Source: an uncultured Paenibacillaceae bacterium
Lineage (GTDB): Bacteria > Bacillota > Bacilli > Aneurinibacillales > Aneurinibacillaceae
Direction of reading: 5' to 3'
Assembly (NCBI GenBank): GCA_946478845.1
Contig: CAMLDI010000002.1
Location: 1-64,000, forward strand
DNA length: 64,000 nucleotides
Shown here: positions 55,418 to 63,312 of the stretch, piece after piece
How the letters are laid out: every line of letters starts with the position of its first letter
Position numbering within the stretch: position 1 is the stretch's first letter
Notes under the pieces: model-generated
Databases searched by the model: none
The model's input: the letters and a program-made list of their open reading frames with translations, nothing else
Told to the model about the DNA's origin: nothing
Translations under genes and position numbers: made by a program

Positions 55418-55446
55418 AGGGACCCTTTCATAGGGTCCCTTATTTT
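55418..55446 (+). terminator. Terminator after the kinase-RsbR gene
   Basis: AGGGACCC pairs with GGGTCCCT around TTTCATA, followed by TATTTT. Confidence 0.75.
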
Positions 55447-55451
55447 AAATA

Positions 55452-55672
55452 AGACCGAAAGGTCAATGGTTGAGATGTTAATGAATCAAATCAGTGCCTT
55501 TTTGCGAGCCGATACGAGGGAAACTGAAAGAAGGGCGAAAAAAGCCTTCAACTGTCTCCGTCATTGAGCTACCCAGATGTTTTGAAGGCGCGCCCGGATT
55601 GAAGTTTCCCGTCAGTCTTACATCATTGTCGGCGAGGAACTGGCATGATTTGATTCTTAGCATCTCTTTTTT
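55452..55672 (+). ncRNA. Large folded RNA upstream of the pilus operon, class unknown
   Basis: After a GACC-GAAA-GGTC hairpin (55453-55464), nested helices close the whole region. GAGATG (55472-77) pairs with CATCTC (55661-66); TGAATCAAATCA (55482-93) with TGATTTGATTC (55646-56); GCCGA (55508-12) with TCGGC (55629-33); GGGAAACT (55518-25) with AGTTTCCC (55603-10). GGGCG plus GCCTTCAA (55533-51) pair with TTGAAGGC plus CGCCC (55582-95). T6 follows the outer helix. Overlapping short ORFs on both strands are by-products. It fits no riboswitch family I can recall. Confidence 0.6.
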
Positions 55673-55782
55673 GTGCGTATAATTCTTGCTTATTTAAACA
55701 GTATAAAAATACAAAGAAATCATGGAGGGAATGCCTATGAACTAATTTTTGCCAAAAAATAAACCCTTAAAAGGTGACATTT

Positions 55783-57456
55783 ATGCAGAAGACTCATCAT
55801 CCTATTGGAAAGTTGTTGCTTTCCGCAAACTTAATATCTGAGTCTGACCTTATCCGCTGTCTACAAATTCAAAAAGAGACAGGGGAAAAATTACGGGACA
55901 TTGTGGTAAAAGAAGGGTTAATCACCGAAGAACAAATTGTACAGCTTCTTGCTGAACAGATGGGCTTTCCTTATATTGACCTGCGTCGAGTAGAAGTTAA
56001 AGAGGATGCCTTAAAAATTATTAATGAAGATACAGCAAAACGGAATACGATTTTTCCTGTATCTGTAAAGGATAATGTCCTGACTATTGCCACTTCGGAC
56101 CCTTTGAATATGTCTGTAATGGACGATTTATATTTAATTACTGGTTATGAAATGAATGTGGTTGTTGCTACCAGTAATGATATTGAATGGGCAATTAATC
56201 GTTATTACTTGCCCCAGGGACAAAAACAAAATGTTCCCGATGAAGACCAGGACCCTGAAGAAACAAAAATATTGGAATTGGATGAGGTAGAGGAACAAAA
56301 TGCTCCTGCCATTACCTTAACACAATCCATTATTACTAAAGCTGTAGCCAGAAAAGCAAGTGATATTCATATTGAACAACATGAAAAAGAAATGCTTGTC
56401 CGTTATCGGATTGATGGAGTTCTCCATGACATCATGGTCATTCCGGAAACCTTACGGCCAGCAGTTCTTTCCCGCTTAAAAATAATGGCAAACCTATCCA
56501 TTACCGAAAAACGAAAACCCCAGGACGGGGGTTTTCATATTAGGATTGATCAGCATTTACTCGATGTGCGCATGTCAACCTTACCTACTCTTTTTGGGGA
56601 GAAAATCGTTCTTCGTTTGCTTTATAAAGAGAACATTTTTAAATTGGAGCAATTAAATTTTTCCCCCGAAAATTTACAAATGGTGAAGAAAGCCATTAAA
56701 TTTCCTTACGGCATTTTGTTAGTGACTGGCCCAACAGGGAGCGGGAAAACCACAACATTGTATTCAGTACTCCATGAATTAAATACCCTGGAGAAAAACA
56801 TTGTTACTGTTGAAGACCCTGTGGAATATGTTTTGCCACGGATTAATCAAATTCAAATTAACCCCCGGGCAGGATTAAGTTTTGCTTCTGGATTAAGGTC
56901 CATTTTGCGCCAGGATCCGGATATTGTCATGGTGGGGGAAATCCGGGATGAAGAAACAGCCAAAATTGCTGTACAGGCAGCTTTAACAGGCCATTTAGTT
57001 TTCAGCACTCTTCATACGAATACCGCCCTTGGCAGTCTTTATCGCTTGTTAAATATGGGGGTTGAAGCCTATTTGCTGGCTGCATCCCTTAAAGCAATGA
57101 TTGCCCAGCGCCTGGTTCGGCGAATCTGCCCTGAATGTAAAAAAGAAGTGGAAATTCAAAAAGAAGTGTTAGAGCGAATTGGAATTATGAAAAGCCCCTA
57201 TGCACCAGAGAAATTTTATTGGGGCAGCGGTTGTTTTCATTGCCAGAACACTGGATATCAGGGAAGGGTAGCCATTCAGGAGGTCATTCTGGTGGATGAA
57301 GAGTTAAGTGAATTAATTAGCAGGGAAGCGCCAGAACAAGAAATTTTGGATGCACTTGAACGAAAAAATTTTGATTCTCTCTTTGATGATGGTGTAAAAA
57401 AAATAGCCCAGGGACTTACTACAGTGGAAGAATTTTTACGTGTTGTTTATTACTGA
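55783..57456 (+). CDS. pilB: Type IV pilus assembly ATPase PilB
   Basis: PilB is the hexameric ATPase that powers pilus extension. The 557-residue protein has an N-terminal MshEN-like domain (two 24-residue repeats, about 6-60). The GspE core follows, with Walker A LLVTGPTGSGKTTTLYSVL, the aspartate box VTVEDPVEYVLP, Walker B DIVMVGEIRDEETAKIAVQAALTGH, the His box STLHTNTALGS and a tetracysteine zinc site (CPEC...CFHC). ATG 55783 follows AAGGTGA; an in-frame GTG at 55774 lies inside that site. It begins the pilus operon. Confidence 0.93.
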   Translation: MQKTHHPIGKLLLSANLISESDLIRCLQIQKETGEKLRDIVVKEGLITEEQIVQLLAEQMGFPYIDLRRVEVKEDALKIINEDTAKRNTIFPVSVKDNVLTIATSDPLNMSVMDDLYLITGYEMNVVVATSNDIEWAINRYYLPQGQKQNVPDEDQDPEETKILELDEVEEQNAPAITLTQSIITKAVARKASDIHIEQHEKEMLVRYRIDGVLHDIMVIPETLRPAVLSRLKIMANLSITEKRKPQDGGFHIRIDQHLLDVRMSTLPTLFGEKIVLRLLYKENIFKLEQLNFSPENLQMVKKAIKFPYGILLVTGPTGSGKTTTLYSVLHELNTLEKNIVTVEDPVEYVLPRINQIQINPRAGLSFASGLRSILRQDPDIVMVGEIRDEETAKIAVQAALTGHLVFSTLHTNTALGSLYRLLNMGVEAYLLAASLKAMIAQRLVRRICPECKKEVEIQKEVLERIGIMKSPYAPEKFYWGSGCFHCQNTGYQGRVAIQEVILVDEELSELISREAPEQEILDALERKNFDSLFDDGVKKIAQGLTTVEEFLRVVYY

Positions 57457-57473
57457 TAAGGGGAATAGTACAA

Positions 57474-58679
57474 ATGGCACCAATGTATGATTTCACAGCC
57501 ATTAACAAAAATAATTCAAGAATTAGCGGGATTTTAAAAGCAAATTCTGAGTTAGACCTATTGACTGAGTTACAGGGCAATGGGTACACCGTAACAAAAA
57601 TCAGGGAAAAGAAAGAAGAAAAACCTTTTTTTCAGAAGAAAATTTCATTGAGAGAAATGTCCTTGTTATGCCGGCAACTAGGTACTATGGTTCGGGTAGG
57701 TGTTCCAATCCTGCAAGCCTTAAACACCATAGAACATCAAACAGAAAATAAGCTATTGAAAAACATATTAAATAAGGTGGCAGGAGATTTATCTGTAGGG
57801 AATACCTTATCCCAATCATTTGAGAAGCACGATCAATACTTCCCTCCTTTATTTACGAAAATGCTCCGTGCTGCGGAAAAGGGAGGAAACTTAGAAAGTT
57901 CCCTTGCTTTGCTGGCAGAAACCTTTAATAAAGATTATTTAGTAAATAAACGGGTGAAGAGTGCGTTAACTTATCCCGTTATTATCCTGGTTGTAGCAAT
58001 AATTTTGGTGATTTTTCTCATGGTGTTTATTCTCCCGATTTTTGTGGACATGTTTAAAGGAATGAATGTTCCTCTTCCTTTATTAACGAGGATCCTTTTG
58101 GGAATAAAGGATTTTTTCACTTCATTTGGATTGTATTTATTAGTTCCCTTAGCCTTTGGAGGCTACTGGTTTTTCAAGTGGGCGAAAACTGATAAAGGAA
58201 AGGAAAAAGTGGACGAATTTCTTTTTAAAATTCCTATCGTTAAGGGAGTATTACAAAGGATGGCTGCCTATCGTTTCAGCCAAACATTGCGAGACTTATA
58301 TGCCAGTGGGGTTCCTATTGAAAGTTCCCTGCAAACCGTTACCCAGGTTATTGGCAATAAGTATATATCCAATCACTTAAAGGAAGCGATTGCTGATATT
58401 AGCCGGGGTACGGGCATTACAGAGGCTCTGGAAAAAACCCATGTCTTTCCCGATTTATTAATATCCATGGTGCGAATTGGGGAGGAAACAGGGGATATGG
58501 AAACCATGTTAGGAGAAGTTTCTTCCTATACCCAGTATGAGTTAGAACAGGGCATTAACCAGGTTGTGTCCTTGATTGAACCTTTAATGATTGTTTTCAT
58601 TGGTGTATTTGTTGGGGCGATTGTCATTAGCGTGATTTTGCCAATTTATGAAAGTATGAGTCAAATTGGAAAGCAATAA
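57474..58679 (+). CDS. pilC: Type IV pilus inner membrane platform protein PilC
   Basis: The 401-residue GspF-type protein has two repeated cytoplasmic helical domains (about 55-165 and 255-370) and three membrane helices (about 165-190, 215-240 and 370-395). Motifs include LLCRQLGTMVRVGVPILQAL and the second copy YRFSQTLRDLYASGVPIESSL with GEETGDMETML. It is the platform on which PilB acts. It lies 17 bases after pilB with AAGGGGAA upstream. Confidence 0.93.
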   Translation: MAPMYDFTAINKNNSRISGILKANSELDLLTELQGNGYTVTKIREKKEEKPFFQKKISLREMSLLCRQLGTMVRVGVPILQALNTIEHQTENKLLKNILNKVAGDLSVGNTLSQSFEKHDQYFPPLFTKMLRAAEKGGNLESSLALLAETFNKDYLVNKRVKSALTYPVIILVVAIILVIFLMVFILPIFVDMFKGMNVPLPLLTRILLGIKDFFTSFGLYLLVPLAFGGYWFFKWAKTDKGKEKVDEFLFKIPIVKGVLQRMAAYRFSQTLRDLYASGVPIESSLQTVTQVIGNKYISNHLKEAIADISRGTGITEALEKTHVFPDLLISMVRIGEETGDMETMLGEVSSYTQYELEQGINQVVSLIEPLMIVFIGVFVGAIVISVILPIYESMSQIGKQ

Positions 58680-58703
58680 AAAGTGGAAAGGAAGTTGATA
58701 AAG

Positions 58704-59075
58704 ATGGATTTTGCATTTAAACGAGTTCGCCAACAAAAAGGGTTTACCCTCATTGAATTACTTGTCGTAATTGCCATTCTTGCTGTTTTAGCAGCCATTG
58801 TTGTGCCCCGGGTAATTAATAACCTTGGAACTGCAAGAACAAGTGCAGATGCCGCTAATAGGGCAATGCTTCAATCTGCTGTAGAACGGTATTATATCGA
58901 TAACAGTGCTTATCCCGTTACGACAGGAGGGGATGCAGCAGTAGGAACGGGTACTGTGGATACTGCTGCTTTAGCTACAGGAGATTATATTGCTACGGCT
59001 CCAACGGATCCATGGGGGGGCACACGAACTTATTCAATGACTGGCGGTGTAGTTAGTGCGTTAGGTGCACCGTAA
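58704..59075 (+). CDS. Major pilin-like prepilin
   Basis: The 123-residue prepilin has a short basic leader cut at KG/FTLIELLVVIAILAVLAAIVVP, with Glu at +5, the class III signal used by prepilin peptidase. The mature part of about 107 residues has a helix followed by a small beta domain with DPWGGTRTYSM, as in GspG/ComGC-like pilins, and no cysteine pair. ATG 58704 follows AAAGGAAG; an in-frame GTG at 58683 precedes that site. It is the likely main pilus subunit. Confidence 0.88.
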   Translation: MDFAFKRVRQQKGFTLIELLVVIAILAVLAAIVVPRVINNLGTARTSADAANRAMLQSAVERYYIDNSAYPVTTGGDAAVGTGTVDTAALATGDYIATAPTDPWGGTRTYSMTGGVVSALGAP

Positions 59076-59084
59076 TGAAAGATA

Positions 59085-59525
59085 ATGAAAAGGAAATTAT
59101 GTAACCAGAGAGGGCAGACATTAGTTGAGCTGATTGTTACCACCTTTATTATTTCTGTAGGATTGATTGCAATCCTCACCTTTTTTATGGTTAGCCGCCA
59201 GGGAGTTACTGCTTCCTGGCGCTATACCCAAAAAAATGAATTAGCCGGCCAGGTGATGGAGCAGTTAAAAGCTACACCCTATGCAACGTTGCGCAGTTGG
59301 GAACAAACCTATCGGGTAGGCGGGCAAGCCAGGGATATTAATCCCCGTTCCTTTGTGCCCCCATGGGATTTCGGTACGGAATATCAAAATTATGATATTC
59401 GTTTTGACCTGTTGGCTTATCAAAGTTATTCCCTGGACCAACTAATGAAAGTGGTTGTTCGCGTGAGAGAAACCCCTACCTCACCCTGGTTGGAAAAGGG
59501 AAGCATTATTAGAATGGGTGAATGA
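59085..59525 (+). CDS. Minor pilin, PilV-like
   Basis: The 146-residue protein has a class III-type start, RG/QTLVELIVTTFIISVGLIAIL, with Glu at +5 but glutamine instead of phenylalanine at +1. The remainder is a small soluble domain. Its position between the main pilin and a PilW-like protein suggests a PilV/GspI-like minor pilin of the tip complex. The ribosome site is weak, and coupling to the upstream stop (TAATG at 59073) may help. Confidence 0.78.
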   Translation: MKRKLCNQRGQTLVELIVTTFIISVGLIAILTFFMVSRQGVTASWRYTQKNELAGQVMEQLKATPYATLRSWEQTYRVGGQARDINPRSFVPPWDFGTEYQNYDIRFDLLAYQSYSLDQLMKVVVRVRETPTSPWLEKGSIIRMGE

Positions 59526-60043
59526 AGTTGATAAAAAAACTTAGATGCCAAAAGGGTTTTACTCTGGTTGAGTTATTGGTTACCATGGCCATTTTATCCA
59601 TTGTAACGGTCTTATTGGCAGGCATTTTTCGGGAAGGGACCTTAAGTTCCAGACATGCCATTGAAGATTCTGGATTAAATGTGACCTTCCGTATGAAGGC
59701 AGATGGAATCCGTGATGATATTCGTTCCAGTAAATCTGGAGCAGTCAATGGGACCACTTATCCTGTTTTTAATAATACTACAAAGACATTAACCTTGTTT
59801 ACGGGGACTACAGCTTCTCCAGCCACACTGCAATATTACTTATCAGGTAACATTCTTTATCGAAAACCCTCAGGGGGAACTGCTACTGAATATTTAACAG
59901 ATGTTACTGTTTTTAATGTAACCATGAGCGGTACCGCTGTTGATGTTACACTGCAAGTCAATCGAATATCCCCTGATTATTCAAGAAGATCTTATCAAAA
60001 AAGCATTACCATTAAAGCAAAACCCAGAGTGCATATTTCTTAG
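59522..60043 (+). CDS. Minor pilin, PilW/GspJ-like
   Basis: The 173-residue protein has the signal KG/FTLVELLVTMAILSIVTVLLAG with Glu at +5. A C-terminal beta domain resembles GspJ/PilW minor pilins in length and position. Its start overlaps the upstream stop by 4 bases (ATGA), which indicates coupled translation. Confidence 0.8.
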   Translation: MKLIKKLRCQKGFTLVELLVTMAILSIVTVLLAGIFREGTLSSRHAIEDSGLNVTFRMKADGIRDDIRSSKSGAVNGTTYPVFNNTTKTLTLFTGTTASPATLQYYLSGNILYRKPSGGTATEYLTDVTVFNVTMSGTAVDVTLQVNRISPDYSRRSYQKSITIKAKPRVHIS

Positions 60044-60061
60044 GCAAAAGGGGTAGCAGCA

Positions 60062-61309
60062 ATGAAAAAGTTTCAGAATGAATCGGGGCAAAGCCTTGTA
60101 CTGGCATTGATTATCATTGGTGTATTAATGATTGCAGTGGTATCCGTCAGTCTATTTGCCCGTACCGATTTGCTAAGTTCACAAAAACAAATCAATCAAA
60201 CCAGTGCCTATTACATTGCCGAAGCCGGGTTGCAAAGGGCCATTCAGGATACCAATGCCAGCCTGGCCAATAAACAATCCCCAGTATCCTCATATTCAGA
60301 CCCAAATTTTAATGGGGGTTCTTATCAAGTTACCTTAACGCCTAAAACCAATGCCAACGGGGAAAACATTGGTTATGACATCCTATCTATAGGAACTTAT
60401 AAAAATGAGACGAAAAAAATTTCTACCTGGGTAAGGCCAAGGTTAACCACAACCTTAAGTGCATTAGACTATGCTCTTTATGCCAGCGACAATATGTCAA
60501 TCCGTACCCTTTCAGGCCTCCTGGGGATTGGTTTATTAGGTACCCATAAAATCCAGGTTAATGGCAATGTACACGGAAATGGCAATGTTAATATTAAGCA
60601 TGATGGGCTGCTTCTCGTTGGGTCACCTACCATTACGGGTACTGTAAGCAGTACAGATATTAATAATATTCAGGTGCCAGGGTTAGACAGTTCCAAAAAG
60701 TTGGTCACTCCTAATATCCCTATGCCTTCCTTTGATTTTGACAGGGCAAGGGAACAGGCAAAAAAAGAAGGGTTATATATCTCCCATAGTGTAGGTGATA
60801 TTTCTCTGTTAGGGATTGCACCCAATCATAAAGTAATTTTTATCGATGGGGATTTATCCTTAACAGGCCTTGATTTGTTAGGGATTTCTTTAGCCAATCG
60901 CACATTTGTTGTAAACGGAAGTTTCACAGGGTTGTTGGAAGTCGGCGGTATTAATTCTGCTGGTATTAATTTAAATATTATTGCGAAAGAAAATATTAAC
61001 TTCTTAGGGGCGGTTACAGGCTTACAGGTGAATGGCATTCTTTTTGCCCAGGGGGATAACAGAAATACAAATCAACCTGATCCAAATTTAGGGAAAATTT
61101 CGACTGCTGGCCATTGTGAGGTTAAAGGATATACCGGGGCTCGAACTATTGATATGGGAGCAGGGATTTTAAGCAGTATTTTAGGGCTTATTACAGGAGA
61201 AATGGAATTTACCCACAATCCTAATGTATTTGCAGAGGGGTATTTGCCGTCAGGGCTTGGGTTTAAAGATAACGTTGTTGAAATAGTTTCCCAGGAGGTG
61301 GTGCCTTAA
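60062..61309 (+). CDS. PilX/GspK-like pilus protein
   Basis: The 415-residue protein starts ESGQSLVLALIIIGVLMIAV: a pilin-like hydrophobic helix without Glu at +5, as in GspK and PilX, which do not need it at the pilus tip. YYIAEAGLQRAI near residue 50 is typical of PilX N-terminal domains. The large C-terminal part (about 140-415) is glycine- and asparagine-rich with repeated beta strands (NGNVHGNGNVNI) and suggests a beta-solenoid-type passenger. A related gene starts at 63313. Confidence 0.8.
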   Translation: MKKFQNESGQSLVLALIIIGVLMIAVVSVSLFARTDLLSSQKQINQTSAYYIAEAGLQRAIQDTNASLANKQSPVSSYSDPNFNGGSYQVTLTPKTNANGENIGYDILSIGTYKNETKKISTWVRPRLTTTLSALDYALYASDNMSIRTLSGLLGIGLLGTHKIQVNGNVHGNGNVNIKHDGLLLVGSPTITGTVSSTDINNIQVPGLDSSKKLVTPNIPMPSFDFDRAREQAKKEGLYISHSVGDISLLGIAPNHKVIFIDGDLSLTGLDLLGISLANRTFVVNGSFTGLLEVGGINSAGINLNIIAKENINFLGAVTGLQVNGILFAQGDNRNTNQPDPNLGKISTAGHCEVKGYTGARTIDMGAGILSSILGLITGEMEFTHNPNVFAEGYLPSGLGFKDNVVEIVSQEVVP

Positions 61310-62688
61310 TGAATCGAACAGGTGTGCAAATTGGTGAAAAGTTAATTAGGGTTATTGTTGAAAGGAAGCATCGCAATCAGTGGGAACTGATCAACAATGT
61401 AACGGAACCCTTGCCTGAAGGAATTGTAAAAAATGGACAAATACTAGAACCGGAAAAATTGGGTTTGATATTGAAAGAATTATTTATCAAGAATCAGATT
61501 CAGGAAACCCATGCTTCCGTTTTTATTGAAGAAGCGCCTTTTTTTATCCGGCGTATTGAACTGCCTAAAATCAATAAAAAAGAGCTCGCCAGCACCATTC
61601 AATATCGGGCGCAAACAGAGCTGCCGGTGAACCCTAATGAACTGGTTATTCGCTCCTATCCACTGAAAAAACTGGAAGGCAAATCAAAAGAAGTGGAAGG
61701 AGAGTATTTGATTGTAGCAATGGATAAGGGGGTTGTAAATAAAACAGCAGAAGTTTTCCATAATGCTGGATTAACCCTCTCATCTTTATCCCTGGAGCCC
61801 ATTGCTATTTATAATGGCATTTTATTGCATGATGATTTAGCAAATCAGTTAGAAGAAAAATTCCTCCTTGTACGTACCGATACAAGCCGGCTTATGTTAG
61901 CTATTTTTTCCAATGGGCGAATGGTTCATTCACGGTATCTTCCTTTTTCTACAGAAAAACAACATTGGGTACATGAAATATCCCGAACCTTAAAAAGTTG
62001 GAATAGCGGAGATGTACATGGGCGTGTGCAACAAATTGTTCTGTATGGTGATGAGGAACATGTGCAAGACATAAAAAATGAATTGGACGAAACGATATCG
62101 GTTTCTGTCCTGCATATATTTGATCCATCCCTCCCCTGTAAAGGAATTGCCTTGAAAAAGAATGATGGAATCAATTTTTATGTGGATCGGGTAACTTTTA
62201 ACATATTGAGAAAAACCCCCATTCATGTCTATGCTCTTGCCATTATAACTGGATTAATGTTGTTGAGCCTTTTATATCAGTATGGGTCTCAGGCCTACGT
62301 AAGGGCACAAATTGGATTGTTAAAAGGGAATATTAGTGAACATACAGAGATTCAGAGCCTGTTACAAAAACAAAATCAATTGGAAGCCATTCGGGCTAAT
62401 GTGTTAAAAACAGCAGGGGAAATACGTGCACAGCATGTAGATCCCATTAAAACGCACCAACTTATTGCCCCACCCACCTCAGGGAGCATCGCTTTTACCC
62501 AGATTGTGTTTGATAACCAAATGATTAAAATAGCAGGACGAACAGGTGATGTGCAAAGTTTAATTAATTATTACCTGCACTTGCAACAAAATCCTAACTT
62601 AATGAATGTCATTTTGAATAATGTTTCCAGTGGAACAGGTGGAGTTCAATTTTCCCTTGTAATGAATCGGAAAGGGAGTGCAAGCTAA
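61309..62688 (+). CDS. PilM-PilN fusion protein
   Basis: The 459-residue protein combines a PilM-type actin-like cytoplasmic domain (1-300; FFIRRIELPKINKKELASTIQ, ELPVNPNELVI, LSSLSLEPIAIYNGILL) with a membrane helix (about 305-325) and a PilN-type outside domain (330-459; coiled coil then GSIAFTQIVFDNQMIKIAGRTGD). PilM and PilN are usually separate genes; the fused order equals GspL of type II secretion. It overlaps the upstream stop by one base and is followed at once by pilO. Confidence 0.85.
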   Translation: MNRTGVQIGEKLIRVIVERKHRNQWELINNVTEPLPEGIVKNGQILEPEKLGLILKELFIKNQIQETHASVFIEEAPFFIRRIELPKINKKELASTIQYRAQTELPVNPNELVIRSYPLKKLEGKSKEVEGEYLIVAMDKGVVNKTAEVFHNAGLTLSSLSLEPIAIYNGILLHDDLANQLEEKFLLVRTDTSRLMLAIFSNGRMVHSRYLPFSTEKQHWVHEISRTLKSWNSGDVHGRVQQIVLYGDEEHVQDIKNELDETISVSVLHIFDPSLPCKGIALKKNDGINFYVDRVTFNILRKTPIHVYALAIITGLMLLSLLYQYGSQAYVRAQIGLLKGNISEHTEIQSLLQKQNQLEAIRANVLKTAGEIRAQHVDPIKTHQLIAPPTSGSIAFTQIVFDNQMIKIAGRTGDVQSLINYYLHLQQNPNLMNVILNNVSSGTGGVQFSLVMNRKGSAS

Positions 62689-63212
62689 TGAGACCCTTAA
62701 ATAAACGGGAAAGATTATTAATCATTTCTTTTTTTATCGTCTTTCTCTTATATGTGGTCTCCAATTATTGGATTAAACCCATTATGGAGAATATAGATAT
62801 TTTACAGGTAGAACAAACCGCATTACGGGGGGAATGGGGTGAAATCAGAAACTGGATTGGACAGGAGAATAAATTAAATCAACAAGTAAATGCCATGGAA
62901 ACCGAAGTCAATCAAGAAATGGAAAAGGTTGCCCCAGCGAACCAATCTGCATTGTATTGGAACGCTTTTAATAAGATTGCCGGGGAAACAGGAACAACGC
63001 TAACGAGAATGGATGAAGGGAAAGAAGCCGCTGCAGTGGGCAAAAGTAGAACATTTACCCTGGGTGTCAGTGGTTCTGAAAGTGGTGTTATGGAATTTAT
63101 TAAACGAATGCAAAACATGGCCTATGTCACAGCAGTTAAAACAGGAACGATGGATTATCGGGATACCTCAACTGTCATGGGTACCTTACAATTAATTGTA
63201 GGTTCTAGATAA
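62688..63212 (+). CDS. pilO: Type IV pilus alignment protein PilO
   Basis: The 174-residue protein has one membrane helix (about 10-28), a coiled coil (35-75), and a ferredoxin-like outside domain (85-174; VSGSESGVMEFIKRMQNM). This is the PilO/GspM layout. It should dimerise with the PilN part of the upstream protein to align the pilus machine. The start overlaps the upstream stop (TAATG). A terminator follows. Confidence 0.85.
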   Translation: MRPLNKRERLLIISFFIVFLLYVVSNYWIKPIMENIDILQVEQTALRGEWGEIRNWIGQENKLNQQVNAMETEVNQEMEKVAPANQSALYWNAFNKIAGETGTTLTRMDEGKEAAAVGKSRTFTLGVSGSESGVMEFIKRMQNMAYVTAVKTGTMDYRDTSTVMGTLQLIVGSR

Positions 63213-63218
63213 GGAGTG

Positions 63219-63247
63219 AAAGAGCGAAGATTATCGCTCTTTTTTTG
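63219..63247 (+). terminator. Intrinsic terminator after pilO
   Basis: AGAGCGA pairs with TCGCTCT, followed by T7; it ends the first pilus transcript. Confidence 0.88.
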
Positions 63248-63312
63248 TTTGTTTGAAATAACCTTTTTATTCCTATAATGAAAAATAATGAAGGGATAAG
63301 GGGTAAATAGGT

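Noticed and set aside
55452..55672. c-di-GMP riboswitch (GEMM class) before the pilus operon
   Set aside because: The expected GGGCAAACC and GACGCAAAGCC core segments are absent. The GAAA tetraloop alone is not specific.
55478..55682. Short ORFs on both strands (about 61 codons each) before pilB
   Set aside because: They lie inside the folded RNA, overlap each other on opposite strands and lack good ribosome sites; the helices explain the sequence better.
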